DNA of 64,000 bases from the NCBI RefSeq assembly GCF_022846655.1, contig NZ_AP025667.1, positions 218,501 to 282,500 on the forward strand. Reading direction: 5' to 3'. Below, piece by piece: positions 46,623-55,443 of this stretch. Below the pieces are notes generated by a model. It saw nothing but the letters and a program-made list of their open reading frames with translations. It had not been told where the DNA came from and did no database searches. The first letter of the stretch is position 1. The number at the start of each line of letters is the position of its first letter. Position numbers and translations under genes: made by a program. The DNA is from Streptomyces seoulensis. Lineage in GTDB: Bacteria > Actinomycetota > Actinomycetes > Streptomycetales > Streptomycetaceae.

Positions 46623-47570
46623 ATGACTGCTTCTCTGCGCAAACTCGGTTCCTCCTCCCTCGAGGTCTTCCCGCTCGCCCTCGGCGGCAACGTCTTCGGC
46701 TGGACCGCCGACCGGGACACGTCCTTCGCCGTCCTGGACGCCTACGCCGCGGCGGGCGGCAACTTCGTCGACACCGCCGACTCCTACTCGGCCTGGGCCG
46801 AGGGCAACAAGGGCGGCGAGTCGGAGACGATCATCGGCGAGTGGGTGCGGGCGCGGGGCAACCGCGACCAGGTCGTCATCGCCACCAAGGTCAGCCAGCA
46901 CCCCGACTACCAGGGCCTGACCGCCGCCAACATCAAGGCCGCCGCCGACGCCTCCCTGCGCCGCCTCGGCACCGACCACATCGACCTGTACTACACCCAC
47001 TTCGACCAGCCCGACGTGCCGGTCGAGGAGATCATCGGCGCGCTGGACGAGCTGGTGCGGGCGGGCAAGGTCCGCTACATCGGCGCCTCCAACATCAGCG
47101 CCGAGCGGCTGAAGGAGTCCCTGGACTTCTCCGACCGCGCGGGCCTGGCCCGGTACGTCGCCCTCCAGCCCCACTACAACCTGGTCTCCCGCGACACCTA
47201 CGAGGGCCCGCTCCAGGACGTCGCCGCCCGCGAGGGACTGTCGGCCGTCCCGTACTTCGCGCTCGCCTCCGGCTTCCTCACCGGCAAGTACCGCCCCGGC
47301 GCGACGGTCGACAGCGCCCGCGCAGGTTCGGCCGCCAAGCACCTGGACTCCGAGCGCGGCCAGAAGGTCCTGACGGCGCTGGACGAGGTCGCGGCCGCCC
47401 ACGACACCGCTGCCGCCACGGTCGCCCTCGCCTGGCTCGCCGCCCAGCCCACGGTCGCCGCCCCCATCGCCTCGGCCCGCACGGTCGACCAGCTCCCGGC
47501 CCTGCTGGACGTGGCGGAGCTGACGCTCACCACGGCGGAGCTGGACCGCCTCACGGAGGCTTCGGCCTGA
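46623..47570 (+). CDS. Aldo/keto reductase
   Basis: A 315-residue NADPH-dependent TIM-barrel reductase. It has GGNVFGWTADRDTSFAVLDAYAAAGGNFVDTADSYS with the catalytic Asp and Tyr, ATKVSQHP with the catalytic Lys, IDLYYTHFDQPDVPVEEIIGALDELVRAGKVRYIGASN, and VALQPHYNLVSRD. Cofactor residues SARTVDQL occur near residue 285. It belongs to the AKR11/12-like group of YghZ/YajO relatives. ATG 46623 follows GAGAAGAG. TTG 46611 in frame is less likely. It is convergent with prsW, 8 bases away. Confidence 0.92.
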   Translation: MTASLRKLGSSSLEVFPLALGGNVFGWTADRDTSFAVLDAYAAAGGNFVDTADSYSAWAEGNKGGESETIIGEWVRARGNRDQVVIATKVSQHPDYQGLTAANIKAAADASLRRLGTDHIDLYYTHFDQPDVPVEEIIGALDELVRAGKVRYIGASNISAERLKESLDFSDRAGLARYVALQPHYNLVSRDTYEGPLQDVAAREGLSAVPYFALASGFLTGKYRPGATVDSARAGSAAKHLDSERGQKVLTALDEVAAAHDTAAATVALAWLAAQPTVAAPIASARTVDQLPALLDVAELTLTTAELDRLTEASA

Positions 47571-47578
47571 CCCGGTCC

Positions 47579-48868
47579 CTATGAGCGGTACGGGTTGTAC
47601 CCGGCGTACGGGGGTGCCGGGTGCCCGTACCGCTGCCAGTACGGGACCGGCCTGGGCGGCGGGGCCGTCACACGGGCCGCGTACTCCAGGGCGGGGCGCG
47701 AGGAGTCCCGGCGCTGCCACAGGGCGGCCAGGAGTTCCCGTTCCCGGGCGGCGAAGTCGGTGCCGACGCGGCCGGCCCGGGCGCGGTGGCGCAGCAGGGC
47801 CAGTTCGGTGGCGTCGCTCTCGTAGCGGACCACCGCGCGGGCGGCCGGGCGGCCGCCGAAGAAGCGGCGGGCGTGGTCGCGGGCCAGGCGGCGGGCGCGC
47901 AGCGAACCGAGGGCGAAGGGTTCGGCGGGGCCGAGCCAGCCGGCGTGGACGTAGACGGGCAGTTCCTCACGGGCCACGCGCAGTTCACGCTGCCGCGAGC
48001 GGATCAGCAGCCAGGTCAGCAGCCCGAACGCGGGGACCATGAAGCCGCCGTAGACGACGAGGAAGCCGAACTGGCCGAAGGCGGCCGAGCCGTTCCACAG
48101 GGCGTGCATGCCCATCGCGAGCAGCAGCCCGCCCACCGGGAAGAGCACCCGCAGCACCGGCCGCCGCCTGCGGGGGAGCGCGGCCAGGCCGAAGCCGATG
48201 CCGGTGAGCACGGTGAACAGGGGGTGCGCGAACGGCGACATCACCGCGCGCACGAAGAAGGTCGCGGCGGTCACGGAGACGAGGCCCGTGGTGCCGATGG
48301 ACTGGTCGGTGCCGAAGGCGTTGCCCAGGTAGAGGATGTTCTCGGTGAACGCGAAGCCGGTCGCGGTCACCCCGGCTATCGCCGCGCCGCCGACCGGTCC
48401 GGTGAAGTCCCGTCTGCGGAAGACGAACACCAGCAGTACGGCGGCGGCCTTGGCCGACTCCTCCACCACCGGCGCTATCACCGTCGCGCCGAGCGTGTCC
48501 GCGCCGGAGGGGTCCGCGGTCGCGGTGGCGATCCAGTGGGTGGCGAAGCTGTTGGCGACGATGGCGATCAGCGCCGCCGCGCAGGCCCCCCACGCGAACG
48601 CGAACAGCAGGTTCCGCCAGGGTCCGGGCCGTACCCGGTCCAGCCAGCGGAACGCCGCGGTCAGCCAGGGCACCGGCACCACGGCCAGCCCCAGTCCGAC
48701 GAGGAAGCCCTCCGTGCCGGTCTGCCGGCGCACCAGCGCCAGGATCACGAGCCCCGAGAGCGCCAGCAGCGCGGCCAGCGCCCCGTGACGCACCCACTCC
48801 CGCCGCCACCAGGGCGGCCGGGGTCCGTCGCCGGAGGTGTGGGACGGGTACGGGGAACTGATGGCCAC
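47579..48868 (-). CDS. prsW: PrsW family intramembrane metalloprotease
   Basis: A 429-residue membrane protease that cleaves anti-sigma factors or other membrane proteins in related bacteria. It has about eight hydrophobic segments. The motifs are APVVEESAKAAAVLL (EExxK) near residue 135, GFAFTENILYLG, SPFAHPLFTVLTG, and GMHALWNGSA near residue 245, the likely zinc-binding and catalytic set. The cytoplasmic C-terminal 150 residues (RHRARAGRVGTDFAARERELLAALWQRR) are Arg-rich. GTG 48868 starts MAISSPYPSHTSGD. It lies 59 bases downstream of trmB. Confidence 0.9.
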   Translation of the reverse strand: MAISSPYPSHTSGDGPRPPWWRREWVRHGALAALLALSGLVILALVRRQTGTEGFLVGLGLAVVPVPWLTAAFRWLDRVRPGPWRNLLFAFAWGACAAALIAIVANSFATHWIATATADPSGADTLGATVIAPVVEESAKAAAVLLVFVFRRRDFTGPVGGAAIAGVTATGFAFTENILYLGNAFGTDQSIGTTGLVSVTAATFFVRAVMSPFAHPLFTVLTGIGFGLAALPRRRRPVLRVLFPVGGLLLAMGMHALWNGSAAFGQFGFLVVYGGFMVPAFGLLTWLLIRSRQRELRVAREELPVYVHAGWLGPAEPFALGSLRARRLARDHARRFFGGRPAARAVVRYESDATELALLRHRARAGRVGTDFAARERELLAALWQRRDSSRPALEYAARVTAPPPRPVPYWQRYGHPAPPYAGYNPYRS

Positions 48869-48927
48869 AGCATCGACCCTAACGGTGACCGGGCCGTACG
48901 GCCTCGGGCTTCGCGGCCCGCGACGAG

Positions 48928-49776
48928 TTACGGGTTCTGGTGCGGTACGCGGCGGAACAGCAGGTCGTTCACGACATGGCCCTTGTCCAGACCCTGGCCC
49001 TCGAACCGGGTCAGCGGCCGGAACGCGGGGCGCGGCGCGTACCCGCCGTCCGCCCGGGTGTTCTCGAAGTCCGGGTGCGCGGTGAGCACCTCCAGCATCT
49101 GCTCGGCGTACGGCTCCCAGTCCGTCGCGCAGTGCACGATCGCGCCGGGCGCCAGCCGGGTCGCGGCCAGGCTCAGGAACTCGGGCTGGATCAACCGCCG
49201 CTTGTGGTGCCGCTTCTTCGGCCAGGGGTCGGGGAAGTAGACGCGGAGCCCGTCGAGGGAGTCGGGGGTGAGCATCTCCCGCAGCAGGATGATCGCGTCG
49301 CCGTTGCCGACCCGGACGTTGGTCAGCCCGCCCTGCTCGGCCAGGTTCAGCAGATTGCCCTGGCCGGGGGTGTGCACGTCCACGGCGAGGATGTGGGTGT
49401 CCGGGGCGGCCGCCGCCATCTGCGCGGTGGCCTCGCCCATGCCGAAGCCGATCTCCAGCACGACCGGGTTCGCGTTGCCGAACAGCTCCGCGAGGTCGAT
49501 GACCCGCTGCCCGTCGATGTCCAGCCCCCACTGCGGCCACAGCCGGGCCAGTGCCTCGCCCTGGCCGGTGGTGACCCGGCTGCGCCGGGGCTGGAAGCTG
49601 CGGATGCGCCGCTCGAAGTGCGATCCGGCGGGGTCGGGCTGCGGCCCGTCGGGGAACCGGGGCTCGCCCTTGCTCCGGGAGGTCCGGGCGGACGGTCCGG
49701 GCTCCGCGGGCCGCGCGGTGCGCGGCTCGGCGTCGGCGGGCCGGGTGGCTTCGGGGGTGTTCACGGAGTCAGACAC
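48928..49776 (-). CDS. trmB: tRNA (guanine-N7-)-methyltransferase
   Basis: A 282-residue enzyme that makes m7G46 in tRNA. The SAM-binding core begins near residue 117 (VVLEIGFGMGEATAQMA), then DTHILAVDVHTPGQGNLL, LTNVRVGNGDAI, the catalytic VYFPDPWPKKRHHKRRLIQPEFL and, at the C-terminus, ALT-type HVVNDLLFRRVP. The first 70 residues are a Pro/Ala/Arg-rich extension that is long for the family. GTG 49776 or GTG 49764 could start it. It precedes prsW on the same strand. Confidence 0.94.
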   Translation of the reverse strand: MSDSVNTPEATRPADAEPRTARPAEPGPSARTSRSKGEPRFPDGPQPDPAGSHFERRIRSFQPRRSRVTTGQGEALARLWPQWGLDIDGQRVIDLAELFGNANPVVLEIGFGMGEATAQMAAAAPDTHILAVDVHTPGQGNLLNLAEQGGLTNVRVGNGDAIILLREMLTPDSLDGLRVYFPDPWPKKRHHKRRLIQPEFLSLAATRLAPGAIVHCATDWEPYAEQMLEVLTAHPDFENTRADGGYAPRPAFRPLTRFEGQGLDKGHVVNDLLFRRVPHQNP

Positions 49777-49891
49777 AGTGGGTCCGATTTTAGGCGCTCC
49801 ACCGGGCCGGCCCCGGCCGCTGGGGGCCGTGCGGTCGGTCACGGGGGCTCCGCGGCGGCGGAGGCGCGCCCCGCCGGACGGAAGCGCCACG

Positions 49892-51100
49892 TCAAAGGTC
49901 CCGCAGCATCCCGAGCGTCCGGCGGGACACCTCGCGGCCGATGGGCAGGGACGCGGTGGCCGCCGGGGACGGGGCGTTCAGGACGTGCACCGCGCGGGGG
50001 CCCTCGCGGATGAGGAAGTCGTCGACCAGCGTCCCGTCCCGCGTCACCGCCTGCGCGCGCACCCCGGCGGGCGCCCGCACCAGGTCCCGTTCCTCCACAC
50101 CGGGCACCAGACGGCGCACCGCGTCCAGGAAGGCCCCCTTGGACACCGACCGGTACAGCTCGCCCGCGCCGTACCGCCAGTGCCGCCGGGCCAGCGCCCA
50201 CGTGCCGGGCCAGCTCGCGGTGCCCGCCAGCTCGCGCGGGCGGACCACGCCCCAGCCGTACCCCTCGCGGGCCAGCGCCGGGACCGCGTTGGGGCCCACG
50301 TGCACGCCCCCGTCGAGCCCCTTGGTCAGATGGACGCCGAGGAACGGGAACGCCGGGTCGGGCACCGGGTACACCAGGCCGCGCACCAGCTCCGGCCGCG
50401 CCAGCTCGTAGTACTCCCCCCGGAACGGCACGATCCGCACGCCCGGCTCGTCCCCGGTGAGGCGGGCCAGCTCGTCGCAGTACAGCCCCGCGCAGTTCAC
50501 CAGCACGCGTGCGCGGACCACCTGGCCGGCCGAGGTCAGCACCGCCACGCCCCGGTCGGGGCGCCGGTCCACCCGGACGACCCGTGAGCCGTAGCGGATC
50601 TCGGCGCCGGAGGCACGGGCCAGTTGGCGGGCGACGGCCGTGAAGTCGCACACGCCGGTCGTGCCGACGTGGATCGCGGCCAGGCCGCGCACCTCCGGCT
50701 CGTACTCGGCGATCTGGGCGGCGCCCAGCTCCCGGACCGGGATGCCGTTCTCCCGGCCGCGCTGCACCAGGGCGTGCAGCCGGGGCAGCTCGGCGCGGTC
50801 GGTGGCGACGATCAGCTTGCCGGTGACGGAGTGGTCGATGCCGTACTCCGCGCAGAACTTGATCATCTCGGCGGCGCCGCGCACCGCGTACCGCGCCTTG
50901 AGCGAGTCCGGCCGGTAGTAGATCCCGCTGTGGACCACCCCGCTGTTGCGGCCCGTCTGATGGCGGGCCGGGCCGGGCTCCTTCTCCAGCACGGTGACCC
51001 GCGTACCGGGAGCGGCGCGCGTCAGGGCGTACGCCGTCGACAGCCCGACGATGCCGCCACCGACCACCAGCACATCGCAGTCGTACGCGTCCGCCCGCAC
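49892..51100 (-). CDS. lhgO: L-2-hydroxyglutarate oxidase
   Basis: A 402-residue FAD enzyme. It opens with YDCDVLVVGGGIVGLSTAYAL, the FAD dinucleotide-binding motif, followed by ARHQTGRNSGVVHSGIYYRPDSLKARYAVRG, the hallmark of LhgO/YgaF proteins. CDFTAVARQLARA and the LVNCAGLYCDELARLTGDEPGVRIVPFRGEYYEL segment agree with family order. It oxidises L-2-hydroxyglutarate to 2-oxoglutarate, passing electrons to the membrane quinone pool. The start GTG 51100 is 8 bases after GGGAGG; upstream GTGs at 51106 and 51109 are closer to the ribosome site. It is 77 bases downstream of the NsdA-like gene. Confidence 0.92.
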   Translation of the reverse strand: MRADAYDCDVLVVGGGIVGLSTAYALTRAAPGTRVTVLEKEPGPARHQTGRNSGVVHSGIYYRPDSLKARYAVRGAAEMIKFCAEYGIDHSVTGKLIVATDRAELPRLHALVQRGRENGIPVRELGAAQIAEYEPEVRGLAAIHVGTTGVCDFTAVARQLARASGAEIRYGSRVVRVDRRPDRGVAVLTSAGQVVRARVLVNCAGLYCDELARLTGDEPGVRIVPFRGEYYELARPELVRGLVYPVPDPAFPFLGVHLTKGLDGGVHVGPNAVPALAREGYGWGVVRPRELAGTASWPGTWALARRHWRYGAGELYRSVSKGAFLDAVRRLVPGVEERDLVRAPAGVRAQAVTRDGTLVDDFLIREGPRAVHVLNAPSPAATASLPIGREVSRRTLGMLRDL

Positions 51101-51177
51101 CTGCACCACCTCCCGGCCTCGATAGTGCACTGCGCCACTGACAACGCCTTCAAACCGCGCGGCAGCGGGCTTGTGCC

Positions 51178-52602
51178 CTAGGCGGGTGCCATCAGCAGCG
51201 GGCGGGCCCGTTCGCGCAGTTCCACGACCCGGGGCTCGTCCCCGTAGGGCTCCAGGCGGTGCAGGAGGTCCTTGACGTACTCGGTGGTGCGCGCGGAGGA
51301 GATACGGCCGGCCACCTCGACCGCCCGTACGCCCTGCTCGCAGGCCGCGTCCAGGTTTCCCGACTCCAGCTCGGCCACCGCCGAGACCACCAGCCGCAGC
51401 CCGTGCGAACGCACGAACTCCTCCGTCGGCTGGGACAGCGCCTGCTCGGTGAAGCGGCGCACCTGGCGGGGTGCCTTGAGGTCGCGGTAGCACTCGGCGG
51501 CATCGGCGGCGAAGCGGTCGTAGCCGTAGAAGCCGAGCCAGGTGGGGTCGCTGTCGCCCTCCCTGGACCGCTCCAGCCAGCCCTCGGACGACTTCAGGGC
51601 GGCGCCGGCCGCGTGCGCGTCGCCCGCGCGTGCGTGCGCTCTCGCCTCGACCAGCCGGAAGAAGCTCATCGTGCGCGCGGTGGCCAGCCCCCGGTTGCGC
51701 TCCAGGGCGGCCTGGGCGAGGTCGACGCCCTCGTCGCCGAAGCCCCGGTAGGTCGCCTGGAGCGACATGGAGGCGAGTACGTAGCCGCCGAGCGGGACGT
51801 CGGCCGCCGCGCGGGCCAGCCGGAGCGCCTGGATGTAGTACCGCTGGGCCGCCTCCTGCTGGCCGGTGTCGAAGGCCATCCACCCCGCGAGCCGGGTCAG
51901 CTCCGCGCCCGCGCCGAACAGGGCGCGGCCCACCTCGTCGGAGTAGGAGCCCAGCAGCAGCGGGGCCGCCTCCACCCTGAGGCACTCCGGCACCATGGAC
52001 GAACGCCAGTCACCGCCCCCGTACTTGGAGTCCCAGCGCCGGGCGTCCTCGGCGGCCTCCCGGAGCTTCTGCACATCGCTGTGGCCGACTTTGATCGGTG
52101 CGGCGGCGCCCTCGGCGGAGTTCGCCTCCCGCTCGACCGAACTGTCGGCGGGGGTTATCAGCCACCGGGAGGCGGGCGTCGCGTAGGCGCTCACCGCGAA
52201 CGACCCCGCCAGCGACTGCCAGATGCCACCGGTCCCGGCACGGCGTCCGGCCAGGTCGAGGCGGTACAGGTCGGTCGCCGAACGCACCGCCTGCCCCACG
52301 TCCCGGGGGAAGGCGAGGCCCACCTCGGGCGCGGGGTCGGCGTCGGCGAGGCCGATCTCGTGCAGCGGCACCGGCCGGCCGAGCTTCTGCCCGATCGCGG
52401 CCGCGATCAGATGCGGCGCCGCACCCTGCGGCACCATCCCCTTCGACACCCAGCGCGCGACCGAGGTCTTGTCGTACCGAAGCGTCAGCCCTCGCTGCGC
52501 GCCCAGGTCGTTGACACGGCGCGCGAGGCCCGCGTTGCTGATTCCCGCGAGGGCGAGAACGGCGCCGAGTTTCTCGTTCGGCCCGCGTTGCTCCCTGGAC
52601 AT
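51178..52602 (-). CDS. NsdA/SCO4114-like sporulation-associated regulator
   Basis: A 474-residue protein. Residues 10-80 hold a helix-turn-helix region: [57 protein letters not shown], with the second helix SVARWVSKG typical of XRE-like regulators in streptomycetes. The rest is rich in TPR-like helices ([43 protein letters not shown]). It belongs to the group that includes NsdA, a negative regulator of differentiation, and the paralogue I recall as SCO4114 (sporulation-associated). The start ATG 52602 follows GAGGGGTGGCGC. The regulator is divergent from the asparagine synthetase-like gene across a 746-base gap. Confidence 0.83.
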   Translation of the reverse strand: MSREQRGPNEKLGAVLALAGISNAGLARRVNDLGAQRGLTLRYDKTSVARWVSKGMVPQGAAPHLIAAAIGQKLGRPVPLHEIGLADADPAPEVGLAFPRDVGQAVRSATDLYRLDLAGRRAGTGGIWQSLAGSFAVSAYATPASRWLITPADSSVEREANSAEGAAAPIKVGHSDVQKLREAAEDARRWDSKYGGGDWRSSMVPECLRVEAAPLLLGSYSDEVGRALFGAGAELTRLAGWMAFDTGQQEAAQRYYIQALRLARAAADVPLGGYVLASMSLQATYRGFGDEGVDLAQAALERNRGLATARTMSFFRLVEARAHARAGDAHAAGAALKSSEGWLERSREGDSDPTWLGFYGYDRFAADAAECYRDLKAPRQVRRFTEQALSQPTEEFVRSHGLRLVVSAVAELESGNLDAACEQGVRAVEVAGRISSARTTEYVKDLLHRLEPYGDEPRVVELRERARPLLMAPA

Positions 52603-53348
52603 GCGCCACCCCTCGACACAGACGGCTGCCCCGCTGGCATAACCACGCGGCATTCGTAAACACAGCGTAGTTCGCCGGATCCCAAGCGTTAAGGGGCATT
52701 GTTCCGGATGGCGTGATTGCGGTCCGTACGGGAGTACGGCCCTGTACGCACCGTGCACGGACTGTCGCGGCGTGCCCCCGCGCGTGTGGCCGTGCGCCTG
52801 TCCGTGCGCTCTACTCCGGCCACCGGGGGAGCGGTTCCATGGCATTGCGTGGGTCGGCCCGCTGTACTTGAGTCCAGTGGGCTGGGGGACGCCGCCACCT
52901 ACATCCCCGCGGGTGGCGGACCGGTCCGGGAGGCGTCGCCCGCCTCCCGGGCCGTGCGCGCTCACCGGACCGCCGTGCGCTCCGCAGGGCCTGTACGGAG
53001 CGTGCTCAAATCCCTTGCCCTGTCGCCAATTTGGCCGAAAACAGCCGCCGTTCCGGTTCCGTCATTCCCGTTCCCACCATGGCACTTGAGGGCGCGAAGG
53101 TGGTTCCAGGGGAGTGAAGCGGGGCGCATTCGCATCGCTCCCGCTGCTCATCCTCCCGAGGCAGCGCGGGAGTTCATCCTGCCCGCCGCGCCCTGTCGTA
53201 TCCCGGCGGCGCGTCGGGTCCTGCCGTGTTTCCTGCTGATTTCCCTCGATCGAAGGCGGCGCCACCACCCTTCCCCGGCGCGTTCTTCATGGCAGCATGG
53301 GTCCGGTTCGTGCGGTGCTCTGGTGGTCCACAGCCTGTGGAGGCGTCG
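52603..53348. promoter_or_regulatory. 746-base gap between the NsdA-like and asparagine-synthetase-like genes
   Basis: No gene is supported here: the only long frames lack codon bias or domain sense. It has repeated GTACGG/CCGTAC-type elements around 52730-52750 (GTCCGTACGGGAGTACGGCC), an inverted repeat at 52928-52950 (GGGAGGC/GCCTCCC), and a possible AT-rich start zone near 53010-53045. A ribosome site TGTGGAGGC at 53338-53345 serves the downstream gene. The unusual length for two developmental genes suggests multiple regulators. Confidence 0.45.
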
Positions 53349-55433
53349 ATGCGGTGGTTGGTGGGTTGGAGCAGCACCGCCGCGCGCGCCCTGGGCGCCG
53401 CAGACTCCGCGGGCGCCACCGGGTACGAGGGCGAGACGCTGCGCCCCGTCGGCTCCCAACTCCTGTGGGGTGACCCCGATCCGCTGTGGGCCGTGGGCGA
53501 CTGGCGCCCCGACGAGGTCCGCGTGGTCCACGCCGACGCGCAGAACCGCATCGCCGTCCTCGGCATCTGCGGCGCCTCCGACGAGGAGCTGCGGCGCGGC
53601 CTGTTCACCGCCCGCGGCGGCGCCCTGCGCCATCTGACCGCCTGGCCCGGCAGCTACACCGCCGTCGTCCAGGCCGGCCGCCGCATCACCGTCTGCGGCG
53701 ACCTCGCCGGCGCCCGCCCGGTCTTCCACGCCCCCTGGGACGGCGGCACCGCCTACGCCACCGCCGCCCTCCCGCTCGCCGACCTCACCGAGGCCAACCT
53801 CGACTTCGGTCATCTCGCCGCCCTCCTCGCCGCCCCCGAGGTCCCGGCCGCGCTGCGCGACACCACCCCCTACGAGGGCGTACGCCGCGTCGCGCCCGGC
53901 CACGCGCTGGTGCTGCGCGCCGGGGCGCGCGAGATCGTCGGCTACGAGCCGGTCGCCTCCCTCGCCGTCGCCGCGCCCCCCGCCGACCCCGACCGCGCGG
54001 TGGACGCCGTACGGGACGCCCTGGTGGAAGCCGTACGAGTCCGGCTCGCAGCGCCCCGGCACGTCCCCGGACTCGACCCCGGCCCGGTGCCCGGCATGGG
54101 CCCGGCCGAACGGCGGGCGGCGCGCGGCATGCCGGTGCCCGGCATCGGCGCCGACCTCTCCGGCGGCCCCGCCTCCGGCACCCTGGCGCTGCTCGCCGCA
54201 GGGCTGCCCGGCAGACCCGGCACCCTTCTCGGGCACGGCACCGGCGCGGGCGAGCGACTGCTCGCCGTCACCTTCAACGACCTCGCCGTCGGCGGCCGCG
54301 AGGCCGAGGTGGAACGCGCGGGCGCCCTCGCGGCCAACCCGCGCCTGCACCACGTGGTGGTCACCGGCGCCGAGGACACGCTGCCCTACGCCGACCTCGA
54401 AGGACCCCTCACCGACGAGCCCGGCCCCTCCCTGGTCACCGCTGCCCGGCACCGCGCCCGGCTCGCGGCGGGCAGCGCCGACCACTTCACCGGCCACGGC
54501 GCCCGCCAGGTACTGGACGCCCACCCCGCCCGCCTGGCCGACCTGCTGCTGGACCGTCAGCGGCGCCATCTGGTCCGCCCGGTCGCCGCCCTCACCCGCG
54601 CCGACGGCTCGGTCCTGGTCCCCGCGCGCGTGTACGGCGCCGCCCGGCGACTGTCCCGTACCCCGTACCGCACCGGGCTCGAGGCGCTGGCCGAGCGGCT
54701 GATGCGGCGCCGGTTCGACGAGCCCAAGGGGCCGGTCGGCGCCTCGCTCGCCGCGCTGACCTGGGCGAGACCCGGACCGGCCGCCCGGTGGCTCACGGGG
54801 GAAGCACTGGCCGAAGTATCGGTTCTGCTCCAGACCGGCGCCGACCGGGCGGCCGGCGGCCCCGGACAGAGACCCGGCGAGTTCCGCGCCCGTACCGTCC
54901 TCGCCCGGCACGCGGCCGACCTCCGCGTCCTCGAACAGGCAGCCGAGGTCCGCTCCCAGCGGCTGCACGCCCCCTTCCTCGACAACCAGGTCGTCCGCGC
55001 CTGCCGCGACCTCCCCGAGGCGCTGCGCGTCCGACCCGGCGCCCGCGCCGCCGTACTGCGCACGGTGCTGGAGGGCGCCGGGGTCACCGACCTCCCGCCC
55101 GGCTGGGGCACCCCGTCCCACGCCTCCTCGGCCGCAGCGGCGAGAGCCGGGCTGCGCCTGGCCGCCGACTCCCTGGTCGACCTCTTCGACACCCCGCTGC
55201 TCGCCGACGCCGGCCTGGTCGAGGCCCGCGTGGTCCGCAAGGCCGTCCGGGAGGCCGCGGCCGGCGAACCCCTCCCGCTGGACGGCCTGGCCGACCTCGT
55301 CTCCCTGGAACTCTGGCTCGGCCGCCTCCTGGCCCGCCGCGGCACCTGCTGGACCGGCACCCCGGCCCGCGCCCGCGCCGTCCCGGCGGGCATCGCCCCG
55401 CAGCGGGGGGCCCTGCGGGCGGGCAGGCCCTAA
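53349..55433 (+). CDS. Asparagine-synthetase-like protein with altered active sites
   Basis: A 694-residue protein with the AsnB two-domain layout, but degraded at both key points. It begins MRWLVGWSSTAARALG, so the Cys2 nucleophile of class II glutaminases is absent. In the synthetase half the PP-loop SGGxDS reads SGGPASG at residues 271-277, so the Asp and second Ser are lost. The later RSQRLHAPFLDNQVVRACRDLPEALRV section is kept. An inserted Pro/Gly-rich section (residues 237-266) precedes the loop. Candidates are lasso-type amide former, unknown amide ligase, or pseudo-enzyme. The start ATG 53349 follows GGAGG by 5. The gene is convergent with the sigma factor gene, 10 bases apart. Confidence 0.82.
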   Translation: MRWLVGWSSTAARALGAADSAGATGYEGETLRPVGSQLLWGDPDPLWAVGDWRPDEVRVVHADAQNRIAVLGICGASDEELRRGLFTARGGALRHLTAWPGSYTAVVQAGRRITVCGDLAGARPVFHAPWDGGTAYATAALPLADLTEANLDFGHLAALLAAPEVPAALRDTTPYEGVRRVAPGHALVLRAGAREIVGYEPVASLAVAAPPADPDRAVDAVRDALVEAVRVRLAAPRHVPGLDPGPVPGMGPAERRAARGMPVPGIGADLSGGPASGTLALLAAGLPGRPGTLLGHGTGAGERLLAVTFNDLAVGGREAEVERAGALAANPRLHHVVVTGAEDTLPYADLEGPLTDEPGPSLVTAARHRARLAAGSADHFTGHGARQVLDAHPARLADLLLDRQRRHLVRPVAALTRADGSVLVPARVYGAARRLSRTPYRTGLEALAERLMRRRFDEPKGPVGASLAALTWARPGPAARWLTGEALAEVSVLLQTGADRAAGGPGQRPGEFRARTVLARHAADLRVLEQAAEVRSQRLHAPFLDNQVVRACRDLPEALRVRPGARAAVLRTVLEGAGVTDLPPGWGTPSHASSAAAARAGLRLAADSLVDLFDTPLLADAGLVEARVVRKAVREAAAGEPLPLDGLADLVSLELWLGRLLARRGTCWTGTPARARAVPAGIAPQRGALRAGRP

Positions 55434-55443
55434 CGCCGCCGCC

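Noticed and set aside
53349-55433. Lasso-peptide cluster
   Set aside because: No precursor peptide, leader peptidase or RRE protein was seen near the asparagine-synthetase-like gene, so a biosynthetic cluster is not supported.
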